From Balaenoptera acutorostrata (taxonomy: Eukaryota; Chordata; Mammalia; Artiodactyla; Balaenopteridae), in the NCBI RefSeq assembly GCF_949987535.1, contig NC_080080.1:57510668-57574667 (forward strand): a stretch of DNA of 64,000 bases, read 5' to 3'. Below are positions 37,701 to 52,700 of this stretch, piece after piece (positions within the stretch are counted from its first letter, which is position 1; each line of letters begins with the position of its first letter). A program made the translations under genes and the position numbers. Below the pieces are notes generated by a model. That model had not been told where the DNA came from and did not search any database. It saw only the letters and a program-made list of their open reading frames with translations.

Positions 37701-40700
37701 TAGTCAACAGGATAGATTTTGTAGAATTCATATAATTGAGTTGAACATTGTATCTTCTTTTTTCTTCTTTTTCAGTTAAAAGAGATGTTTCCAGGCTTTC
37801 GATTAGCACTTCCACCAAAACGCTGGTTTAAAGATAATTACAATGCCGACTTTTTAGAAGATAGACAATTAGGATTACAAGCGTTTCTTCAAAATTTAGT
37901 AGCTCACAAGGACATTGCTAACTGGTATGTAACAAATTGAATAACAGGTTATAACTGCATTCCAATAATTGGTTTAAACTAAAGAATAAATCTGGGACCA
38001 TATATATTCAAGCAGAAAAATATACGGTAGGCATATTTATCTCTAATACAGCACTAACTGTAATTTTCTTGCCTTTTTTCAGCAAGGACTTTATTTGGTG
38101 TTTGATTTATATTAACACCTCTAAAAAGTCAGCAGAGTTGAAAATTCAGTGTGCCATATATTCAAACCACCCAGCTATAAACTTGATTTTAGAATTTTAG
38201 TAATAATTTAAACAGAGTGGCTCACATATTGGTAGATTTTTAGTTAAATAACACTATATAATTTTGATGATAATATTTATATGTCTCCAAAGTAATGCAA
38301 AAATATGAAAATTGTGAAGTCAGCTTAATTTATACAGAGGGTAAAGTGAAAATACCAGAAATCATTAAAAAGGGAAAGAAAGGACCTATATGAGTTTTTT
38401 GTATCTGAATATATTTACAAGAAAATTGCTATATGATTTAATATCATCTGGGTATCTAATTTTGGAACTTACATTATCAGATAAATTAGAACCATTGTGA
38501 AAAAAATTAGAGAGCATTTACAGTGAAGCAATAGCATATTGTATGGACACCTGTGTCCGTAACTATCTTTAGCAATTTTTCACATAAGAATGGAAAACAA
38601 ATAAGAAAACTGCCCTTACTTTTTTCACCCTTTTTTCTTAGTCCTTCTTTTATGTATATCACCTTATATTACACATGTACTATGCATATACATATTGCTT
38701 CTTTTTTTTGAATTTTATTTTATTTATTTTTTTTGTACGGCAGGTTCTTATTAGTTACCCATTTTATACCTATTAGTGTATACATGTCAATCCCAATCTC
38801 CCAATTCATCCCACCACCACCACCACCCCCACCACTTGCCCCCCTTGATGTCCCTACATTTGTTCTCTACATCTGTGTCTATTTCTGCCCTGCAAACCAG
38901 TTCATCTGTACCATTTTTCTAGGTTCCACATATATGCGTTAATATACGATATTTGTTTTTCTCTTTCTGACTTACTTCACTCTGTATAACAGTCTCTGGA
39001 TCCATCCACATCTCTACAAATGACCCAATTTCGTTCCTTTTTATGGCTGAGTAATATTCCATTGTATATATGCACAACATCTTCTTTATCCATTCATCTG
39101 TCGATGGGCATTTAGGTTGCTTCCATGTCCTGGCTATTGTAAATAGTGCTGCAATGAACATTGGGGTGCATGTGTCTTTTTGAATTATGGTTTTCTCTGG
39201 GTATATGCCCACTAGTGGGATTGCTGGGTCATATGGTAATTCTATTTTTAGATTTTTAAGGAACCTCCATACTGTTCTCCATAGTGTCTGTATCAGTTTA
39301 CATTCCCACCAACAGTGTAGGAGGGTTCCCTTTTCTCCACACCCTCTCCAGCATTTGTTGTTTGTAGATTTTCTGATGACGCCCATTCTAACTGGTGTGA
39401 GCTGATACCTCATTGTAGTTTTGATTTGCATTTCTCTAATAATTAGTGATGTTGAGCAGCTTTTCATGTGCCTCTTGGCCATATGTGTGTTTTCTTTGGA
39501 GAAATGTCTATTTAGGTCTTCTGCCCATTTTTTGATTGGGTTGTTTGTTTTTTTAATATTGAGCTGCATGAGCTGTTTATATATTTTGGAGATTAATCCT
39601 TTGTCAGTTGCTTCATTTGCAAATATTTTCTCCCATTCTGCAGGTTGTCTTTTCATCTTGTTTATAGTTTCCTTGGCTGTGCAAAAGCTTTTAAGTTTCA
39701 TTAGGTCCCATTTCTTTATTTTTGTTTTTATTTCCATTACTCTAGGAGGTGGATCAAAAAAGATCTTGCTGTGATTTATGTCAAAGAGTGTTCTTCCTAT
39801 GTTTTCCTCTAAGAGTTTTATAGTGTCCAGTCTTATATTTAGGTCTCTAATCCATTTTGAGTTCATTTTTGTGTATGGTGTTAGGTAGTGTTCTAATTTC
39901 ATTCTTTTACATGTGGTTGTCCAGTTTTCCCAGCACCACTTTTTGAAGAGACTGTCTTTTCTCCATTGTATATCCTTGCCTCCTTTGTCATAGATTAGTT
40001 GACCATAGGTGCGTGGGTTTATCTCTGGGCTTTCTATCTCGTTCCATTGATCTATATTTCTATTTTTGTGCCAGTACCATATTGTCTTGATTACTGTAGC
40101 TTTGTAGTATAGTCTGAAGTCAGGGAGTCTGATTCCTCCAGCTCCGTTTTTTTTCCCTCAAGACTGCTTTGGCTATTTGGGGTCTTTTGTGTCTCCATAC
40201 AAATTTTAAGATTTTTTGTTCTAGTTCTGTAAAAAATGCCATTGGTAATTTGATAGGGATTGCTTTGAATCTGTAGATTGCTTTGGGTAGTATAGTCATT
40301 TTCACACTATTGATTCTTCCAATCCAAGAACATGGTATATCTCTCCATCTATTTGTATCATCTTTAATTTCTTTCAGCAGTGTCTTATAATTTTCTGCAT
40401 ACAGCTCTTTTGTCTCCCTAGGTAGGTATTTTTTTTTTTTAACATCTTTATTGGAGTATAATTGCTTTACAATGGTGTGTTAGTTTCTGCTTTATAACAA
40501 AGTGAATCAGTTATACATATGCTTCCATATCGCTTCCCTCTTGCATCTCCCTCCCTCCCACCCTCCGTATCCCACCCCTCTAGGTGGCCACAAAGCAATG
40601 AGCTGATCTCCCTGTGCTATGCGGTTGGTTCCCACTAGCTATCTATTTTATGTTTGGTAGTGTATGTACGTCCATGCCACTCTCCCACTTTGTCACAGCT

Positions 40701-43700
40701 TACCCTTCTCCCTCCCCATATCCTCAAGTCCATTCTCTAGTAGGTCTTTGTCTTTATTCCTGTCTTGCCACTAGGTTCTTCATGACTTTTTTTTTTTCCT
40801 TAGATTCCATATATATGTGTTAGCATACTGTATTTGTTTTTCTCTTTCTGACTTACTTCACTCTGTATGACAGACTCTAACTCCATCCACCTCACTACAA
40901 ATAACTCAATTTTGTTTCTTTTTATGGCTGAGTAATATTCCATTGTATATATGTGCCACATCTTCTTTATCCATTCATCCGATGGTGGACACTTAGGTTG
41001 CTTCCATGTCCTGGCTATTGTAAATAGAGCTGCAGTGAACATTTTGGTACATGACTCTTTTTGAATTATGGTTTTTCTCAGGGTATATGCCCAGTAGTGG
41101 GATTGCTGGGTCGTATGGTAGTTCTATTTTTAGTTTTTTAAGGAACCTCCATACTGTTCTCCATAGTGGCTGTATCAATTTACATTCCCACCAACAGTGC
41201 AAGAGTGTTCCCTTTCCTCCACACCCTCTCCAGCATTTATTGTTTCTGGATTTTTTGATGATGGCCATTCTTACCGGTGTGAGGTGATATCTCATTGTAG
41301 TTTTGATTTGCATTTCTCTAATGATTAATGATGTTGAGCATTCTTTCATGTGTTTGTTGGCCATCTGTATATCTTCTTTGGAGAAATGTCTATTTAGGTC
41401 TTCTGCCCATTTTTGGATTGGGTTGTTTGTTTTTTTGTTATTGAGCTGCATGAGCTGCTTAATGGTGAAAAACTGAAACCATTTCCACTAAGATCAGGAA
41501 CAAGACAAGGTTGCCCACTCTCACCACTATTATTCAACATAGTTTTGGAAGTTTTAGCCACAGCAGTCAGAGAAGAAAAAGAAATAAAAGGAATCCAAAT
41601 CGGAAAAGAAGAAGTAAAGCTGGCACTGTTTGCAGATGACATGATACTATACATCGAGAATCCTAAAGATGCTCCCAGAAAACTACTAGAGCTAATCAAT
41701 GAATTTGGTAAAGTAGCAGGATACAAAATTAATGCACAGAAATCTCTTGCATTCCTATACACTGATGATGAAAAATCTGAAAGAGAAATTAAGAAAACAC
41801 TCCCTTTTACCATTGCAACAAAAAGAATAAAATATCTAGGAATAAACCTACCTAAGGAGAAAAAAGGCCTGTATGCAGAAAATTATAAGACACTGATGAA
41901 AGAAATTAAAGATGATACCAATAGATGGAGAGATATACCATGTTCTTGGATTGGAAGAATCAACATTGTGAAAATGACTCTGCTACCCAAAGCAATCTAC
42001 AGATTCAATGCAATCCCTATCAAACTACCACTGGCCTTTTTCACAGAACTAGAACAAAAAATTTCCCAATTTGTGTGGAAACACAAAAGACCCCAAATAG
42101 CCAAAGCAATCTTGAGAATGAAAAATGGAGCTGGAGGAATCAGACTCCCTGACTTCAGACTATACTACAAAGCTACAGTAATCAAGAGAGTATGGTACTG
42201 GCACAAAAACAGAAATATAGATCACTGGAACAGTATAGAAAGCCCAGAGATAAATCCACACACATATGGTCACCTTATCTTTGATAAAGGAGGCAAGAAT
42301 ATACAATGGAGAAAAGACAGCCTCTTCAATAAGTGGTGCTGGGAAAACTGGACAGGTACATGTAAAAGTATGAAATTAGAACACTCCCTAACACCATACA
42401 CAAAAATAAACTCAAAATGGATTAAAGACCTAAATGTAAGGCCAGACACTATCAAACTCTTAGAGGAATACATACGCAGGACACTCTATGACATAAATCA
42501 CAGCAAGATCCTTTTTGACCCAGCTCCTAGAGAAATGGAAATAAAAACAAAAATAAACAAATGGGACCTAATGAAACTTAAAAGCTTTTGCACAGCAAAG
42601 GAAACCATAAACAAGACCTAGGTAGGTTTATTCTTAGGTATTTTATTCTTTTTGTTGCAATGGTAAATGGGAGTGTTTCCTTAATTTCTCTTTCAGATTT
42701 TTCATCATTAGTTTAGAGGAATGCAAGAGATTTCTGTGCATTCATTTTTTATCCTGCAACTTTACCAAATTCATTGATTAGCTCTAGTAGTTTTCTGGTA
42801 GCATCTTTAGGATTCTCTATGTATAGTATCATGTCGTCTGCAAACAGTGACAGTTTTACTTCTTCTTTTCCAATTTGCTTCTACATCTTGCTTCTTAATG
42901 TGTGCTAAGCTCAATGACTGCTTAAGATCTCTGCCCATCCCCCCTCACTTTCCTCTAATAAAGGAACTATAAGCCAGACCCCTTTTCTCATCTCCAGATT
43001 CACATCTGCAGTTGCCTCCTTGACATCTCCTTCAGACAAACCTCAAACCTAGGATAGACTTCAATGCTTACTCTCTGACTTTTCCCCCAATATTCAGCAT
43101 CATCCTCTACCTAAAACCCACAAGTCATCTGGACACATCCCTGCCTTTATACTTTAAACACTACTCGAATCTGCCTACTGTTCTCCATTCCTGCCATCGC
43201 CACCTAGTCTAGCAGTTTTCTCTCACTTTAATTACTCCTTTCCCATCACTCATCTTCCTCATCCACTCTTATTTCTGTAGTCCATTGGAGCCACAGTGAT
43301 CTTTTGTAATGCAGTTTAAGTCATCCTTTCTGGTCCCTGACCACCTGCGTGTCTTTCCAACTTCATGTTTTGTTATTCCTCCCTGCCCCCATTCTCTGTA
43401 CATCAGCCATATTGGTCTTGTAATTTTTCAAAGTCGCCTGCTCCTTTGTCCCTTAGGACCTTTCAATATGCTAGTCCCTAGAAAGGCAACATTTCACACT
43501 ACTACCCTTCCTCCCCCAGCCCCGGCCTAGATAACTCCTTCACGTTTCAACACAGACTTTTAGGTAACTGGCTGTCTGGACCAACCCCTCACCTACCACC
43601 ACCGCCAAAAACTAGGTCAGGTCTTCTCATTGTATCTTCTCTACTAATTCTGAAAGTCAACTCCTAATGCCCTAAGACACCCATTGCATGTAATGAATTA

Positions 43701-46700
43701 ACTTCTCATTACATACTTCTAGGATGCTACTAGCTATGTACCAGTCTTAAGAGAATGAGAAAATAGTCACTCACATCATTGTCAGCAGGAATCCTGTCAT
43801 GGAATCCCAGCTGAGAAAGGCTACTTGGTACTTTACTTTCACAACATCTCAGTTTGTAACTATTTGTGTGATTATTTGATTGTGTTCTCCTACCAGGCTG
43901 TAAGGTGCATACATAGTAGTAGGTCATGGCTGGTTTACCCACCATTCAGTGTGCAGTGCTCAGCACAATTCAACACAGAGTCCATGCTCAATAAGTACTT
44001 GTTGAATGAATGGCAGAACTGTTGATATTTGCTGTTGTACTATTTATAAGAAAAAGAGACTGAAACAAATATGACAAAACTTAGCAACTGCGTGTTCCAG
44101 CCTAGGTGGTAGGAAGGTGGATGTTCCCTACTTTTCTATAATTTTTTACATCTCTCCAAAGAAAAAAGAAAAAAAAAAGGTTAGTGTTAATTCAGATACA
44201 CAAAGCAGGAATAGAAACCAACAAAGTCTAAAATCATAGAGAAAGCCTTTGAAGAAAATATATTTTATACCATACCATAAGAGAAGACTTTTACAGCTAA
44301 GAAGTCAAAACATCATATCCCCTTTCTCTTATTCCCTATTCAGTAAACATTTATGTCTCTGTATTGCAAATATGGTAAATTAAAATCAAATTTATTCTAT
44401 AAATGACTATACTCTTTTTATTTAATGAAATATTAAATAGTATGAACCATGTTGATGAACTCATCTTGTGATTTCTTGATTTTTTTAAACATTAAAAGTG
44501 TATCTTAGTTGAGATGTATCTTTTTTTTTTAATTATTGATAATAGATCTGTATCTGTATGGTAAACATTCAAGATCCTGTTTCTAAAATTGCAGTCCTTA
44601 GAACAGTGATAATGATCGTGTTCAATTTATAGATAGGTGTTTCAGGGGAAGAAAGATTTCTTGGTCAAATAAGTTGGGGAAAGGTTTCATTTGACATTCC
44701 TAGAATATTAAAGGTTCTAAAAAGTGTTGCATGAAAACCTCTATTGTGCCTCACATTTACTTGCTTACTTATTTTTGTCATATATCTCAGACATTTAAGG
44801 AATACAAGTAAGATAACTTAAATACAACTCTAAATAAGGTTTGTATACCTTGTTTGTTCTAGGGTACTATATTTTTTGCGAGTGATGAATAGCATTTTTT
44901 ATTTCACAATTTAAGCAGTTTCTTAATAAATTACTGTTTAAAACATGACTTGGCAGAGGGAAAAGTTTTTAATCTGTATCTTAAGAATTTGCCCTTTGTC
45001 ATACTAAGAAGGGTAAAAAGGAAGCTGAGGGTATACTTACTGAACTTAATTCATTTGAAGAAATTAAGCTTCTGTTTGAAAGAAATAATGGAGTTTATGA
45101 AGTCCTACTTGGCATGATACAGATTATAAAAGTAAAAGGAATTCAGAGAAGGGGAAGATCAGTCCTGTTTGCAGTGAATCAAGCAATACTGAAGTAGGGA
45201 GTGGGGTTTGAGAATCTTGAACAATAGATTAAGATTATAGGTGGGAGGACAAATAATTAGAGAATATCCAGAAAGTCTGAGGTTGCCAAACACCATTTAT
45301 GAATTCTTATAAGGGAGGAAAGGATAAAGACAAAATCCCAATACACATGAAACTACATATTTAAGAATCACTACTTAGAATATCAGTGAGTTTACGTTAC
45401 CTATTGGTATACCTGTTAGCATCCTGTTACAGTTGGAACGGCAGCATAGAAAATTACTATGTTTATATGGCCAAGTAATTATCTGATATTAATTATACAG
45501 TTCTTTCACTTTCCATTTTGATTCCTTAGCACTTCATGACACAGTTATTTGTTAACCTTCATTTTGGCTAAGAGCTTGCCAGTACACAACTGGCAGCTCT
45601 TAATATTACAACTTCTCTAACTATAACAAAACAGAAGTGAAGTAAGAACTGAAGGGATGTTAAGAATTGTTGGTTTAAATGTTTTAAGCGAATGTTATTT
45701 TCAGATGCATTTAGAGAATACAAAGTAAGAAAACAGATAAAAATGTTAATATTTTTATGATAAAGGATTTATTATTGGTTTTTGTTTGATAAATGTTTAT
45801 TTAGGTCTTACTATATATAAGGTATTACAGCTACACAAAGGTGCATTAGATGCTAATCCTTTATTCAAGAAAACCGAATAGGAAGAAGACACACCCAAAA
45901 GAACTATAATGGATAGAGCTCGATCTCTTTCAGAAGAGGAAGAGAGGGAACTTTTGACTGGGAGAATTAGAGGAGGCTTCCTAGAGGGTGATATTTCAGC
46001 TGGATTTTAAAGAATGAATGCTATTTGAACCGACAAAGAGAAAGTAAAGACGGACTTTCCAAATGAGCGGGAATATTATATCAAAATGCAGAAGCAAGCA
46101 GGCAAAGTCCTGTACCCGAAATAGCATGTAACTCAGCTTGTCAAGGTGAAGGATGTGTAAAGATGGATAGAGGGGGAAGTTCTCATATTGCATAATCTGT
46201 TATAGTTAAAATTTAGCTATTTATTGTTTTATTCTAGTTTGTGCTACTTTGAAATAATTACATCATTTAATCAGCACACCAAATATCTTACTATTCTCTG
46301 TTTTCAGAATTACTACACATATATCCTGATATACCACATTTTTCTTCTTAATTCTTTAAAATACAAGGGTTAAAAGTACATATTTTTCCTTATATTACCA
46401 TTCATCTATAAGGAGTTCCATGCCAAAATTCAGTGTTTTAAATTCTACATCTGTTAAAAGAAAAAAAGTGCAGATAGATCTGGATTAACAGCAGTTCATG
46501 GTTTAAAAAATATATACTGTAGTATATAGTATCCAGACATTTACATGAGGAAACAATTGAAAGAAATAAGAATTTACCCTTTGAAAAAAAAAAAGTACTT
46601 GGAAGGACATGATAACCATCTTCATGTATTTGAAAGATTGTGATGGGGAAAAGAATTAATCAAATGATATTTAGCTTTAAAGCGGTGCTTCTCCAGCTGT

Positions 46701-49700
46701 AGTGTGCATCTTGTTCAAATGCACGTCCTGAATTAGCAAGGTCTGGAGTGGAGATTCTGCATTTCTAACAGGTTTCTAGGTGATGCTGTTGCTGCCGGCC
46801 TAGGGACCTCATTTTGAATAGCAAGACTAACGTGTAGAACTAGGAATAAGTGAACAATTAGAGGAAGCCCCCATCAGCTCAGATAAAAAAGAGCCACATG
46901 TCATTTTAAGCTGTCTGGTATAAAAGTGTTCTGCCTTTTGAGAAAGTGAGTTTACCTTAAGCATCAATATTTGAAGAGACTAGGATAGATAACTATCAGT
47001 GGTATTAAAGAGGGAATTATTTACATGAGATATATTGGATTAGATGACTTCTTAGGTCTCTTCTAGTTGTAAAATTCAATAAATTATAATTTTTGAACAA
47101 GAATATGTAAAGAAACTATTTTTTATACATTTTCACATCTTCTCACAGGAAATTTTATTAATGTGTAAGTTGTTTTTATATGTGAAGATACTGTCAAGAG
47201 AGGTTGAGTTAGTCTTAGTATTTTTATAAAATGAAAGAATTCAGTTATATATGCAATAGTTTATATAATGACAGCTCATGAGAATGAACACATTATTGCT
47301 AAGGTCGGTTGGATGATTTTTACCACAAAATATTAGTTTGGTAGACCTTCAGTTATGGACAGTTTTTTTAATGTAATAAAGCTAAATATTTTGTATTCAG
47401 ATACACGTAAACTCTTAACTTATTAAATTAGGTCTCAAAGACCTTATGCAGAATTCAGTTTTCTGGGCTTAGTAGTGAAATAATTTTAGGCAATTACTTA
47501 ACTGACTTTTTTTAAACGTATGCATTTATTTTTTATATATTTATTTTATTTATTTACTTTTGGCTTTGTTGCTGCGTGCGGGCTTTCTCTAGCTGCAGTG
47601 AGCAGAGGCTACTCTTCGTTGCGGTGCACAGGCTTCTCATTGCGGTGGCTTGTCTTGTTGTGGAGCACGGGCTCTATGTGCCCCGACTTCAGTAGTTGTG
47701 GCTTGCAGGTCTAGAGCACAGGCTCAGTAGTTGTGGTGCATGGGCTTAGTTGCTCCGTGGCATGTGGGATCTTCCCGGACCAGGTCTCGAACCCGTGTCC
47801 CCTGCATTGGCAGGCGGATTCTTAACCACTGCGCCACCAGGGAAGCCCTACTTAACTGATTTTAATTAGTGTTTCCAATTAGAAAATGAAGTAAATGGAC
47901 TAAATGTTCTCTAAAAATCCTTTTTCAGCTCTAAGTTTCTCATATGCTATTCCTTTCATTGTGCTTCTTTATAAATCTTGAAGACATACCGTCAGAAACA
48001 GCCAGATTCTAACCTTCTTTTAACTCTTAAGACTTTTGGTCTTACATGTTGCTGTCCTAAGCTTACTCCCTCGTCAAACTAGGCATATCTATTAAAAACT
48101 AAACTCCATCCCAAATTTGAGAGTTGTGCTGTATTATTTATCTACAACAGTGGATAGAAATTTGTTCTGATGTTCTTAATAGTTTCATTAATTTTTTTAA
48201 GAGCAATTAGCATAGCTCTTACAAATAAATTCATTATTTTTTGAATATTTATTCTGTGCTATGCTAATTTATTCAGATTCTGTACAGCCCTGGAACTTGT
48301 CATCTACTTTTTGTTGAAGCAGACTGCTTGGTAAACAGAAAATACTAATAATACAGTGTAGTAAGTCCTATGAAAGGGATCTCTTCAAGGTGGTGTAGTA
48401 ATGCATATAAGAGTACTGAACCGAATAGAGTGTAGGGGAGGGGGATTTAGTCAGAGAAGATTCTATGAGGAGATAATAGATGAGCTAAGTCATGAATATG
48501 AAGTCTGAGTTAGCCAGCTGAAGGTGGGAAGGATGGGCCAGGATGACAGCAGCAAGCATGAAACAACATGATAGACATGAGGATGTACTATTACTGAAGT
48601 GTCAAATAAGAAAGGCAGTAAAAGCTTGAATGTACACAGGTGTTTTATGCCAACGCCAAGACCTTGGCTTTGTTCCCTCTTGTTAGAGGAGGCACAGATG
48701 GGTTTTAAGCTGGGCTTGACATAAAACATTTGTTTTTGAAGTATTTTTTGTATTAGAAGGAATAAAACTGAATGTAGGGACACAAGTGGACTAAAAGTAA
48801 CTAGGTGAGAGATAATCAAGATATAAACTAGGCCCACAGCCTCACCTGCACATCCACCCCAGGAGGGTAAACGTGAGCCCTTCAGCTTCACACCCACCAA
48901 CCCATCTCCCTCACCGTGACCCTCACTGTCACCAGCCTTGATCCCTGAGTCCCTATCCTCGGGGTTGTATTTAATGTCAAATTTTTGTTATTTTCTTTTT
49001 ACTGGTAGAGAATACTGAAGAGAAATAGTAACTGATAAAACATTTCTATCTGAAATCCCTCAATTAATATTTTCATGCAGTGACTTTTTGTGCTTAATTT
49101 GGTTTTGACAGAAGTAGTATCTAGTATTTTTAGTACTTTTTCTTTATTGACCTTTTAATGAATTGTAGGCATTAGTTTTAGCTTTTTTTTAATATAAATT
49201 TTGAGATAAAGAGCTCATTTAGCTATTAAATTACTGGTCTTTTAAAATCATGTCTACATACATTAATTTGTATTTTCTTACAAAGTTATCTTTGAGTGTG
49301 TGATGATATAATATTAACTTAATAATCACATTTAATCGTTTGACATATTTGGAGAGAAGCTAAGGATTATCCATACTGTTAGATTAGTTATTTTTGAAAT
49401 TATGTCAAAAATACTTACCAATGTATACATTAATACATTGGTAAACATACAATACAAATACATACCCATGAAAGAAAAAAAGGAAGGTATATTATGAAAT
49501 AAAAGGTGAAGATTCACTGGATGAAATAGTTTTTTAAGAAGTTTGAAAATTACAATAAAACTCTTTTAAAGGAAACTTTTTCAAGAGACTCAAAGGAAGA
49601 GTTTAAGCTATAGGGCAAATTTGCTCTTATAAAAACAATGCTGAAGGGTACCATCTCTGGTTTCCTTATATTCAGGCAAGTTAAGTCAACAACTGATCAC

Positions 49701-52700
49701 AATTTTAAAATAGAGATTTCCCAACCACAGTAAGAAGTTACTCTACGTGATAAAGAGAACAGAAAGATAGTCTTTCCATACCTTTCAATTCCAGATTGTT
49801 GGATTTTCTCTTAGATGGGTTTCTCTCCTAATTCTGATGTTTTTCTTACCTTCATTATCATGGTCAAATGGAAACAAAAGTATTAAAAATCAAATACAGA
49901 AGAGAGATTAGGAGGTTGTATTGAACCTATCAGTGAACAAGTAAATAAATAATAATTTTTTTTAATTGACTTCTATTTAATCCATAGACCATTTAATAAT
50001 ATAGACTCTTTGGTACTTATACTTTATTTGAATTTACTTGATTTGTTTATAAATTGTACATTGATAATATATAAGAAATCACTGAGCAGAACCATGGCAC
50101 ACATAGGCAGTCAAATATTTATCTAATCTAAATAAAGTTCTCTAGTCAGTGATTCTCAAGAAGGGGTAAAGGCTTCCTTTTCTAGGGGGGAGAAAAGGTA
50201 CCCGAATTTTTGAGAAAGAAATTGTCTTCTCAGACACTACCATCTGCCAAGACATTCTTGTGTGTCCCTTTCCTTGGATGGGAAAAGAGCTTAAGAGTAT
50301 TAACTTTCTTCTTCCATCAACTGAGTCCTATTGAAACAGAAGAAATGTATTGAACCCCTGAAAAAAGTGTTTTGTAAATCACAGTTGTAGTGCCAGTTTT
50401 AAATTTCATTCTTATGCTACAGATTAAACAAAGTAGGGCATGGAATATAACCTTGGAACTGTAGTGAAAAAAAATTTAGAGAATCCATTGGATTTCATTT
50501 GAGTAGAACTCTAGTGAGCCATAAATCATAAAGATTTTTAGGGAAGGAGAATGAAATGGAATAACTACTCTAAAAAAACTTTCCTACAACTAGGTACATT
50601 GTCAACATCACTGTGGATCTTGGGCTATAAACCAAAGGTATAAAAAGAATTTCTGCTATAAACCAAAGGTATAAAAAGAAATACATATATCCCTTTACCC
50701 CCTTTTTCTTTCCTAGCAGCAGCATTCCAATATTTAGAGTAATGGTGAACATAAAAATGTTACTAATGAATGAGGAAATCTGAGTATAAACTTATAAGAA
50801 GTAATGTCACACATTAAGTTGTCATACACTGAAAGTATTAAAAAGACTCTTCCATAAACTTCTTAGCACTTTCCTTTTCATCCTTAAAGGCTGTTCTCTC
50901 AGCGTTTCATCCAAACTTTTGACCTGTCAATCCGAAGATCAGTTTATTTCTTGTGCCTCATTCTGCCTAATAGTTGGTTTTCCGATATAAATAGTGGGTG
51001 GATAGAAAGTACAATATCTAAACCAAAAGAACGTATGGTGGTCCTGTTCTTCTCTATACTATTAGAACAACTGCAGTATTCTAGAGACTTTGATTAAAGA
51101 AAGATACAGAAAAATTGAATGTGGTCAGAAAGAAGTGATCAGCAAGGGGAAAGAATCCAAATGAACCAAAACATAAGAGAAAAGAGTTTAAAGGAGAAAA
51201 AGGCACATATTTATACTCAGAAGACAGATTTAAGGTCCAGCTCTACCACTTGCACTGATGACCTTGGGTGGGTCATTTTACCTCTCTGAACTTTATTATC
51301 ACTTGTAAAATGGAGGTATAATGCCTAGCCTCACCTCACATGATTGTTGTGGAAATTGAATAAAGTAGGATATGTGAAAGCCCTGTGTGTGTAATGTACT
51401 TTGAAAATGTTAGACATGGTAACCATGTGAGGTGATAGATATGTTAATTAGTTTGATTGTACTTCATATTTCATAATGTATTTATATATCAAGTCAAGTT
51501 ATATACCTTAAATATATATAATTTTTAATTGTCAATTATATTTCAGTAAAACTGGAAAAAAAATGTTGGCTGCATGAATGCAGAAGACCATATAGGCTTT
51601 AAGTACTCAGTAAATTTTGTTACATGAAAAAAGAAAAGGAAATGTCAGTGTGTTAGTATTGCTTGTTAGAGGTATAAGGTTAGAGTAAACATAACATTCT
51701 TGACATATTTTTAGGGTTATCATGTGAAAGAAGACTTAGACTTACCTGGAAGGGCCCCAGAAAGCCAAACTAAGACTCATGAATAGAAGCTTCAGTGAGA
51801 AAAATCCAGCTCATTGAAGAAATAAATTTCTAGTTGTCTGTGTTATTCAAACTTAGGATGGTTTATTTTAAGAGATGATTATAGTCCCTATTTCTGGAGG
51901 TGTTTAGACATATTCTTGGCTGAACATATAAAAGCGATAATATAAGCAGCATACTATGGATAGTTCTACTAGATCACATTTATGATCTCTTCCATCTCTT
52001 ATTTCATGATTATGAATACTCAAGTTTTATCTCAGTTTCCCTAAGTGTTATGTTTTTTTATTATCTATATTATCAAGATTTTATAATCCAGAAACTTGCT
52101 CCTCTTTTTTCTATTTTTGGGATCTTCTGGATTACTTTCTTAACACCACTTCTCTATATTCATTTTTTCCTTTGGAAAGATTTTACTAAAAATCCCATTT
52201 ATCTCCTTATCACCACCACCTTCATCATCATCCTTTAAGTCTCCACATTTTTGTTTTAACATACATATAGAGCTGTCTCTCAATCCAAGATTACTTTTTA
52301 GAAAGAGGAGTATTTTATAACAAGGAAGTTCAGTTTTCTACCTTCTTAACCTGTTTCTGATAATTGAAAAGTATAACAATATCATATTATTTCATTATTA
52401 TGAACTTTATGGTAATTCAGAAATGGGATGATCAGAATTCTTTCTCTTGAATTCTCTAGGGAAAATACTTAAGTAAATTAATATAATAAACATGATTGCA
52501 AGAAAAATCTTTAACTTGTTTCATAGTAAATACTTTTTAGTTACTTTAGAATCATCTCCTGAAGAAGAAACAAATGAAGTATAAATTAGAAATTGTATTT
52601 CTTCATAAAAAGATAATGACTTTTTTAGACTAGTTCAAATTAATATTTCTTTGAAAATAATACTGTCTTTTCACCATTTACTTTGGTTTCCTATACCATT

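Noticed and set aside
38919..39902. 327-codon - strand frame as a host gene
   Set aside because: It is the C-terminal half of L1 ORF2, with the CWRGCG...LLHCWWEC pattern, inside a truncated element.
41413..42621. 402-codon frame as a possible host gene
   Set aside because: The protein is L1 ORF2 reverse transcriptase and C terminus. Its first codons come from the antisense arm across the inversion junction.
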